Position numbers and translations under genes: made by a program. This document shows, piece after piece, positions 5,363-9,919 of a DNA stretch of 9,919 bases. Below the pieces are notes generated by a model. It did not search any database. It saw nothing but the letters and a program-made list of their open reading frames with translations, and had not been told where the DNA came from. Position 1 is the first letter of the stretch. The number at the start of each line of letters is the position of its first letter. Origin of the DNA: Pseudomonadota bacterium (GTDB taxonomy: Bacteria > Pseudomonadota > Alphaproteobacteria > Acetobacterales > Acetobacteraceae). The stretch spans positions 1-9,919 of the forward strand of contig JAEWCI010000005.1 in the NCBI GenBank assembly GCA_023390705.1, read 5' to 3'.

Positions 5363-7534
5363 TCAGCCGCGCGCCTTCGCCTCACGCCGGCGGGCGTGGA
5401 GGACGAATTCGGTATAGCCGTTCGGCTGCGCGCGGCCCTTGAACACCAGGGCGCAAGCAGCCTTGAAGGCCGGGCCGTCGAAGCCCGGCGCCATCGGGGT
5501 ATAGGCGGGGTCGCCGGCATTCTGGCGGTCCACCACCGCGGCCATGCGCTTCATCGTCTCCATCACCTGCGCCTCGGTGCAGATGCCGTGGCGCAGCCAA
5601 TTGGCGATATGCTGGCTGCTGATGCGCAGCGTCGCGCGGTCCTCCATCAGCCCGACATCGTTGATGTCCGGCACCTTGGAACAGCCGACGCCCTGGTCGA
5701 TCCAGCGGACGACATAGCCGAGGATACCCTGGGCGTTGTTGTCCAGCTCCGCCTGCACATCGGCGGGGGACCAGTTGGTGTTCTCGGCCAGCGGCACGGT
5801 CAGGATGGCGTCCAGGCTGGCGCGGCGGCCGCCCTGGGCCAGTTCCTCCTGCCGCGCCGCCACCTCCACCTGGTGGTAGTGCAGCGCGTGCAGCGTGGCG
5901 GCGGTGGGGGAGGGGACCCAGGCGGTGTTGGCGCCGGCCTTGGGGTGGCCGACCTTCTGCTCCAGCATCGCCGCCATCATGTCCGGCGCCGCCCACATGC
6001 CCTTGCCGATCTGCGCCCGGCCGCGCAGCCCGCAGAGCAGGCCGACATCCACGTTGCTGTCCTCGTAGTGTTTGATCCAGGCGGTGGACCGCATGTCGTT
6101 CTTGCGGATCATCGCCCCGGCTTCCATTGAGGTATGGATCTCGTCGCCGGTGCGGTCCAGGAAGCCGGTGTTGATGAACACCACCCGGTCCTTCGCCGCG
6201 CGGATGCATTCCTTGAGGTTCACCGTGGTGCGGCGTTCCTCGTCCATGATGCCCATCTTCAGCGTGTCGCGCGGCAGGCCGAAGGCGTCCTCCACCCGGC
6301 CGAACAGCTCGTTCGCCCAGGCCACTTCCTCCGGCCCGTGCATCTTGGGCTTCACGATATAGACGCTGCCGGCGCGGCTGTTGCGGCCCTTGCCCTGGCC
6401 GCGCAGGTCGTGCAGCGCGATGGCCACGGTGCACATGGCGTCCAGGATGGTCTCCGGCGTCTCCTTGCCGTCCTGCTGGACGATGTCGGTCATCATGTGG
6501 TGGCCGACATTGCGGATGAGCATGAGGCTGCGGCCCGGCAGCGTCAGCGCGCCGCCCGAGGGCTTGAGATAGGTGCGGTCCGGGTTCAGGCGCCGCACCA
6601 TGGTGCCGCCGCCCTTCTCGAAGCTCGCTTCCAGCGAGCCGTTCATCAGGCCGAGCCAGTTGCGGTAGACCAGCACCTTGTCCTCGGCATCCACGGCCGC
6701 CACCGAATCCTCGGCGTCCTGGATGGTGGTGACGGCGGATTCGAGCACGAGGTCGGCGATGCCGGCGGGGTCGTCCTTGCCGATGGGGTGGTCGCGGTCG
6801 ATGCGGATTTCCAGGTGCAGCCCGTGATTCACCAGCAGCACGGCGGAAGGCGCGGCGGCATCGCCCTGGTAGCCGACGCACTGGCCGGGGCGGGCGAGGC
6901 CCAGCGTGGTGCCGTTCGCCAGCTTCACCGCCAGCGCGCCCGCCACGATGGCATAGCCCGCGGCATCGCGGTGCGAAGCGCCGCCGGCCAGCGGCGCAGC
7001 CTGGTCCAGCACGCCGCGGGCGTATTCGATGACCTTGCGGCCGCGCGCCGGGTTGTAGCCCTTGCCGCGCGCCGCGCCATCGGTTTCCGGCAGCGCATCC
7101 GTGCCGTAGAGCGCGTCATACAGGCTGCCCCAGCGGGCATTCGCGGCATTCAGCGCATAGCGGGCGTTGGAGACCGGCACGACGAGCTGCGGCCCGGCGA
7201 TCAGCGCGATCTCGGGATCAACACCGGTGGTGCCGATGTGGAAATCCGGCCCTTCCGCCAGGAGATAGCCGATCTGGCGCAGGAAGCCGGTATAGGCGGC
7301 CTGGTCGATCGGCCGCGCCGGATTGGCGCGGTGCCAGGCGTCGATCTTCTCCTGCAACTCGTCGCGCCGTGCCAGCAGGGCGGCGTTGCGCGGCGCGAGG
7401 TCACGCAGGATGGCGGCATAGGCGGACCAGAAGCGCTCCGGGGTGATGCCCGTGCCGGGCAGCGCCTCGGCCTCCAGGAAGGCATGCAGCCGGCGTGACA
7501 CCTTCAGCCCGGCCAGATCGATCATATCCTGCAC
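5363..7534 (-). CDS. glcB: Malate synthase G
   Basis: A 723-residue monomeric cytoplasmic enzyme that condenses glyoxylate with acetyl-CoA and water to give malate and CoA. Length equals that of the E. coli G isoform. Conserved blocks include LPGTG near the N-terminus, VYRNWLGLMNGSLEASFEKG (289-308), LIRNVGHHMMTD (339-350; Arg341 matches the catalytic Arg338 of E. coli), SVYIVKPKMHGPEEVA (390-405), MDEERRTTVNLKECI (430-444; Glu432 a Mg ligand), FLDRTGDEIHTSMEAG (458-473; Asp460 a Mg ligand) and MEDRATLRISSQHIANWLRHG (630-650; Asp632 the catalytic base). All key residues are present. The start is taken as GTG at 7534 because GGGAGGG lies 8 bases upstream; an in-frame ATG at 7525 is possible but sits 17 bases from that site. 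No glycolate oxidase genes adjoin it. The divergent FadR-type regulator is a likely controller. Confidence 0.97.
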   Translation of the reverse strand: MQDMIDLAGLKVSRRLHAFLEAEALPGTGITPERFWSAYAAILRDLAPRNAALLARRDELQEKIDAWHRANPARPIDQAAYTGFLRQIGYLLAEGPDFHIGTTGVDPEIALIAGPQLVVPVSNARYALNAANARWGSLYDALYGTDALPETDGAARGKGYNPARGRKVIEYARGVLDQAAPLAGGASHRDAAGYAIVAGALAVKLANGTTLGLARPGQCVGYQGDAAAPSAVLLVNHGLHLEIRIDRDHPIGKDDPAGIADLVLESAVTTIQDAEDSVAAVDAEDKVLVYRNWLGLMNGSLEASFEKGGGTMVRRLNPDRTYLKPSGGALTLPGRSLMLIRNVGHHMMTDIVQQDGKETPETILDAMCTVAIALHDLRGQGKGRNSRAGSVYIVKPKMHGPEEVAWANELFGRVEDAFGLPRDTLKMGIMDEERRTTVNLKECIRAAKDRVVFINTGFLDRTGDEIHTSMEAGAMIRKNDMRSTAWIKHYEDSNVDVGLLCGLRGRAQIGKGMWAAPDMMAAMLEQKVGHPKAGANTAWVPSPTAATLHALHYHQVEVAARQEELAQGGRRASLDAILTVPLAENTNWSPADVQAELDNNAQGILGYVVRWIDQGVGCSKVPDINDVGLMEDRATLRISSQHIANWLRHGICTEAQVMETMKRMAAVVDRQNAGDPAYTPMAPGFDGPAFKAACALVFKGRAQPNGYTEFVLHARRREAKARG

Positions 7535-7542
7535 CGCATCAA

Positions 7543-7549
7543 CCCTCCC
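7543..7549 (-). promoter_or_regulatory. Ribosome binding site that decides the glcB start
   Basis: GGGAGGG on the minus strand. Spacing is 8 bases to GTG (7534), 3 to an out-of-frame ATG (7539) and 17 to the in-frame ATG (7525). The out-of-frame ATG would give a five-codon ORF whose TGA overlaps the ATG at 7525 as ATGA, so a coupled start there is a second possibility. Confidence 0.6.
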
Positions 7550-7669
7550 GCATCGGCAAGTCGCGGGCATCTAGGGGCGAATTGCCCCGGCTGCAAAGGG
7601 CGGAGGGGGCGGGGGAGGTATTGCGACGAGCCCGTGGCTGAAGTTAAATCTTTGGTAACATTCTTATTC

Positions 7670-7675
7670 ATTATA
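7670..7675 (-). promoter_or_regulatory. Candidate -10 box of the glcB promoter
   Basis: The minus strand reads TATAAT exactly. No -35 resembling TTGACA is seen 15-19 bases upstream (around 7691-7700), which would fit a promoter needing an activator. Transcription would start near 7663, leaving a leader of about 130 bases before the GTG at 7534. Confidence 0.45.
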
Positions 7676-7717
7676 TTTCCCGAATTGGCGCGGATTCCGC
7701 GATCCTCTGTCATTAAA

Positions 7718-7729
7718 ATGTATACGCAT
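7718..7729. promoter_or_regulatory. Candidate FadR/GntR-type operator centred on GTATAC
   Basis: ATGTATACGCAT has the 6-bp palindrome GTATAC (7720-7725) at its core. Several FCD-domain GntR regulators bind short palindromes with a GT-n-AC core of this kind. It lies about 60 bases upstream of the predicted glcB transcription start, a place that suits activation. Only the 6-bp core is symmetric, so this is tentative. Confidence 0.35.
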
Positions 7730-7734
7730 CCATG

Positions 7735-7746
7735 GTGACGGGTCAC
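7735..7746. promoter_or_regulatory. Second dyad GTGAC-GG-GTCAC in the divergent region
   Basis: Perfect 5-bp arms around two bases, ending nine bases before a run of seven A (7755-7761). It has the size of a regulator half-site pair and lies next to the GTATAC dyad, so it could be a second operator. No factor can be assigned. Confidence 0.3.
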
Positions 7747-7802
7747 ACTGCGCCAAAAAAACCACACTCTTCGACCGCTCGCTTCCTCGCGAGTGTCATC
7801 TC

Positions 7803-7831
7803 TTTCTAAACCAATAAGTGGAATTTATACT
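7803..7831 (+). promoter_or_regulatory. Candidate promoter of the GntR-type regulator gene
   Basis: TATACT (7826-7831) is a good -10 box. The matching -35 position (TTTCTA, 7803-7808, 17-base spacer) is poor. Start of transcription near 7838 would precede the ribosome binding site GGAAGGA at 7852-7858. It would also rule out the upstream GTG at 7818 as the translation start. Confidence 0.35.
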
Positions 7832-7868
7832 GCGTTCAGATCTCTTTGGATGGAAGGACGTATCGGAC

Positions 7869-8618
7869 GTGGCTCTACGCGAGCAGCGGATGCGCAGCGC
7901 CGCGCCCGCTGATGCCGGCACGGCGTTTGCCGAGCCGCGCCGTCTCCTTCCGGTTCAGCCCCGGACCATGGTTGAGCAGGCGGCGGAAGCCATCGTTGCC
8001 GCTGCGGCCCGCGGCATTTTCCTGCCGGGCGATCGCCTGGTGGAGGCGGAGATCGCCCGCGATCTTGGCATCAGCCGCGTGCCGGTGCGAGAGGCGCTGC
8101 GCCTGCTGGAAAGCCAGGGCATTGTCACCAGCACGCCCTACAAGGGCATGCGGCTGATGCAGGTGAGCAACCGGGGTGTCGCCGAGCTGATGCGGGTACG
8201 CCTGGTGCTCGAACTCCTCGCGGTGGAGGAAGCGCTGCGCCAGCCGGGCGGGGCGGAGCGATTCGCCGCGCTGCGGCGCGCCGCCGAACATTTCTTCCTG
8301 GCCGATCGCAGCGGCGACCCCGCCGCAAGGGTCACGGCCGAGGAGCTGTTCCATGGCGAGCTCTGCCGCATTTCCGGCAACGCCCCGCTGCTGGCGCTGT
8401 GGCAGAGCCTGTCGCGCCAGCTCGCGGTGGTGTGGGGCCTCGGCCATGGCCAGGGCCCGCGCGGCGAGGGGGCCCGCGACCACGAGGCGCTGGTCGAGGC
8501 GCTGGAAGCGGGCGACCTGACGGCGGCCACGGACTGCCTCACCGCGCATATCAATGCCCATCTCGGCTACGATTTCGAGGCAGCCATCGAAGAGCGGCGC
8601 CGGCGCGCGCCGAACTGA
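7869..8618 (+). CDS. GntR-family transcriptional regulator, FadR subfamily (FCD domain)
   Basis: A 249-residue DNA-binding regulator. An N-terminal extension of about 30 residues is followed by the winged helix (about 33-97): GDRLVEAEIARDLGISRVPV, then REALRLLESQGIV and the wing STPYKGMRL. The all-helical FCD ligand domain follows (about 104-235). Its metal site would be His162 (ELFHGEL), His205 (HEALVEAL) and His227 (TAHINAH); the usual first Asp appears to be Glu158. FCD domains bind small organic acids, often through the metal. GTG at 7869 is preferred because GGAAGGA lies 10 bases upstream. An in-frame GTG at 7818 has no ribosome site, and the ATG at 7890 a poor one. It is divergent from glcB, the arrangement seen for GlcC and the glc genes, so control of glcB by glycolate, glyoxylate or a related acid is a reasonable inference. 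It is probably co-transcribed with the GOLPH3-like gene. Confidence 0.92.
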   Translation: MALREQRMRSAAPADAGTAFAEPRRLLPVQPRTMVEQAAEAIVAAAARGIFLPGDRLVEAEIARDLGISRVPVREALRLLESQGIVTSTPYKGMRLMQVSNRGVAELMRVRLVLELLAVEEALRQPGGAERFAALRRAAEHFFLADRSGDPAARVTAEELFHGELCRISGNAPLLALWQSLSRQLAVVWGLGHGQGPRGEGARDHEALVEALEAGDLTAATDCLTAHINAHLGYDFEAAIEERRRRAPN

Positions 8619-8628
8619 GGACCGTCTG

Positions 8629-9297
8629 ATGGAAGCCGGCCCGATCGGGCAGGGACTGAGCCTGCCGGAGGCGATCCTCCTCCTTGCGCTGGATGACGAG
8701 ACCGGTGAGCCGGTGGGCCGGCGCGGCATGGCCGCCGGCCTCGCCCTGGCCGCGGCGGTGCTGATGGAACTGGCCCTGGCTGGCCGGCTGGACACCGACC
8801 TGGAACGGCTGGAAGTGGCGGGGCGCGAGGCCACCGGCGATGCCGTGCTGGACGCCGCCCTGGCCCGCCTGCCTCCGGGCGCCATGCCCAGCGCCCAGGC
8901 GCTGACCGTGGTGGCCGGGGCCGAATCCGGGCTGCGCGCCGCGCTGCTGGACGGGCTGGTGGCGCGCGGGCTGCTGCGCCGGCAGGAGGGGCGCTTCCTC
9001 TGGGGCTTTCCCGACCGGCGCTACCCGAAATCCGGCGGGCGGGAAGCGGCGCAGGCGCTGCGCGCCAGGCTGCGCGAGGTGGTGCTGGAGGACGGCATCC
9101 CGGAACCGCGCGAGGCGCTGCTGATCGGCCTGGCGCGGGCGAGCGGGCTGCTGCCGCTGCTGTTCGGCGCGGCGGAGCTGGCGGCGGCCGCGCCCCGGCT
9201 GGAGGCGGTGTTCCGGCTGGAGGCGCTGAACCGCTCATTGGGCGCGGCACTGGGTGACCTGTACGCGGCGCGGCTGCGCGCGGGGTCGCTGGGATAG
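8629..9297 (+). CDS. GOLPH3/VPS74 (GPP34)-family protein
   Basis: A 222-residue, mostly helical cytoplasmic protein. The pattern GLSLPEAILLLALDDETG (9-26), then a segment AAVLMELALAGRLD (42-55), then ATGDAVLDAALARL (68-81), DGLVARGLL (108-116) and FLWGFPDRRYP (123-133) follows the GPP34 family. In eukaryotes these proteins bind phosphatidylinositol 4-phosphate at the Golgi. Bacterial members, best known from actinobacteria, have no established role. The ATG at 8629 has GAGGA (8617-8621) 7 bases upstream, overlapping the TGA of the regulator gene, with only 10 bp between the genes, so the two form an operon. No signal peptide or transmembrane helix is evident, and the many Leu/Ala/Arg helices could allow peripheral membrane binding. 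Family call is from remembered motifs, not alignment. Confidence 0.8.
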   Translation: MEAGPIGQGLSLPEAILLLALDDETGEPVGRRGMAAGLALAAAVLMELALAGRLDTDLERLEVAGREATGDAVLDAALARLPPGAMPSAQALTVVAGAESGLRAALLDGLVARGLLRRQEGRFLWGFPDRRYPKSGGREAAQALRARLREVVLEDGIPEPREALLIGLARASGLLPLLFGAAELAAAAPRLEAVFRLEALNRSLGAALGDLYAARLRAGSLG

Positions 9298-9305
9298 GAC
9301 GGAAG

Positions 9306-9325
9306 GGCGGGGCTACAGCCCCGCC
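9306..9325. terminator. Hairpin between convergent GOLPH3-like and deacetylase genes
   Basis: GGCGGGGC (9306-9313) and GCCCCGCC (9318-9325) form a perfect 8-bp stem with a TACA loop. It starts 9 bp after the GOLPH3-like stop and contains the stop codon of the convergent gene, so it can act on both transcripts. T-tracts are weak on both sides. Confidence 0.5.
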
Positions 9326-9919
9326 TCATCCTTGCAGTAGCGCGCCACTTCCTCATGGGTGGCGAACCACACGCCGTCATGGCCACGCATGTAGTCGATC
9401 AGCCGTTCCAGGATCGGCATGCGGCTGCGATGGCCGATGAAATGCGGGTGCATGGTCAGCAGGAACAGCCCGCATTCGGCATAGGCGCCGTCGAATTCGG
9501 CCTTGAAGATCTCCTCCACCGCGCTGGGCGGGGTGTAGGGGCGCAGCGCGCTGAAGCGGACGAAGTTGAAATAGGGCGCGTCGTCGCGGATCCATTCCGT
9601 CGGCAATTCCACCACGCCGGTCGGCTCGCCATCCGCCATCAGCTCATAGGGCTCGTCATCGCCCATCAGGCTGCTGTCGTAGAGCAGGCCCATCTCGCGG
9701 ATGATGGACATGGTATCCACCGAGAAATCCCAGCTCGCGGTGCGGATGCCGACAGGGCGGCGGCCGCTGACCTTCTCCAGCACATCGGCGGAACGCAGCG
9801 TCAGCTCCCGCTCCCTGCCCGGGGGCAGGGTGGTGTTGGCCTCGTGGATCCAGGAATGGATGCCGATCTCATGGCCCTCATCCACCAGCGCCCGCCCCTC
9901 CTCCGGGGAGATCAGGGCG
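9313..9919 (-). CDS. Polysaccharide deacetylase (NodB-homology) family protein, C-terminal part
   Basis: About 201 residues are visible before the TAG at 9313-9315. The frame stays open through the window edge (the visible start reads ALISPEEGRALVDEGHEIGI), so the N-terminus, including the first Asp-containing NodB motif, lies outside. The segment GHEIGIHSWIHE holds the HSxxH metal-binding motif. GRRPVGIRTASWDFS and a late LTMHPHFIGHRSRM match the subgroup that includes Helicobacter-type PgdA and PuuE-like allantoinases. FATHEEVA closes the domain. These enzymes hydrolyse an amide or N-acetyl bond with a divalent metal. In this subgroup many members act on small cytoplasmic amides rather than on cell-wall sugars, so the name should not be read as a cell-wall role. 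The GTG at 9885 is internal and not the start. Confidence 0.88.
   Translation of the reverse strand, partial: ALISPEEGRALVDEGHEIGIHSWIHEANTTLPPGRERELTLRSADVLEKVSGRRPVGIRTASWDFSVDTMSIIREMGLLYDSSLMGDDEPYELMADGEPTGVVELPTEWIRDDAPYFNFVRFSALRPYTPPSAVEEIFKAEFDGAYAECGLFLLTMHPHFIGHRSRMPILERLIDYMRGHDGVWFATHEEVARYCKDEAGL

Larger units (their letters stand above)
7535..7868. other. 334-bp AT-rich divergent control region of glcB and the GntR gene
   Basis: No convincing gene is present. From about 7640 to 7860 the DNA is much richer in A+T than the rest of the window, with runs such as TTAAAT, TTATAT, CATTAAAATGTATAC and CCAAAAAAACC. It holds the candidate promoters and dyads listed separately. There is also ACACTC (7764-7769) paired with GAGTGT (7791-7796) across 21 bases, and the palindrome CTCGCGAG (7786-7793). 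Confidence 0.7.

Noticed and set aside
6134..7498. A 454-codon plus-strand open frame opposite glcB
   Set aside because: It is antisense to malate synthase G with all catalytic residues intact. Its translation is His/Gly/Ala-rich with no family motif, as expected of a shadow frame.
7522..7767. A small minus-strand ORF in the control region between glcB and the regulator
   Set aside because: The translation resembles no protein, its internal ATG overlaps the TATAAT box, and it has no ribosome site, so it is probably chance.
7875..8885. A long minus-strand frame opposite the regulator gene
   Set aside because: It is a shadow frame with Ala/Arg/Ser-rich translation, while the plus strand encodes a complete winged-helix plus FCD protein.

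Overview
The window looks like chromosomal DNA of a high-GC alphaproteobacterium, most likely an acetic-acid-bacterium relative of the Roseomonas type (family Acetobacteraceae). This is an inference from the strongly GC-biased codon use, two solitary Bug-family (tripartite tricarboxylate transporter) binding proteins with no membrane subunits beside them, and the mix of CoA-transferase, CitE-like lyase and FadR-type regulator genes. No rRNA, tRNA, CRISPR array, transposase or phage gene is visible.

Layout. Positions 2-373 (+) hold the 3' end of an unrecognised, hydrophilic protein built from 42-residue repeats encoded by near-identical 126-bp units, followed by a terminator-like hairpin. From 574 to 5140 lies an organic-acid block: a CitE-like HpcH/HpaI lyase (604-1488, -), a Bug binding protein (1786-2763, +), a CaiB/BaiF class III CoA-transferase (2891-4129, -) and a second Bug binding protein (4126-5103, -). 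The last two overlap by ATGA. The second Bug gene lacks a good ribosome binding site but is preceded by an 11-codon ORF with a very strong one, which ends one base before its start. The first Bug gene is bracketed by two inverted copies of a ~46-bp palindromic repeat whose stem is preserved by a paired substitution.

Positions 5363-7534 (-) encode a full-length malate synthase G (glcB). A comparatively AT-rich 334-bp region separates it from a divergent GntR/FadR-type regulator (7869-8618, +). That region carries a perfect TATAAT for the glcB side, a GTATAC-centred dyad and a second dyad. The regulator is followed closely by a bacterial GOLPH3/GPP34-family gene (8629-9297, +). The window ends inside a convergent polysaccharide-deacetylase-family gene (9313-9919, -), and a strong hairpin lies between these last two.

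How the genes may work together (inference). The Bug proteins would capture carboxylates in the periplasm. The CoA-transferase would activate a hydroxy-dicarboxylate such as a malate or citramalate type. The CitE-like lyase would cleave the CoA thioester to an acyl-CoA plus a 2-oxoacid. If that 2-oxoacid is glyoxylate, malate synthase G would return it to central metabolism. The divergent FadR-type regulator is placed like GlcC beside glc genes and could control glcB. The substrate is not fixed by the sequence, and the GOLPH3-like gene has no obvious link to this pathway.
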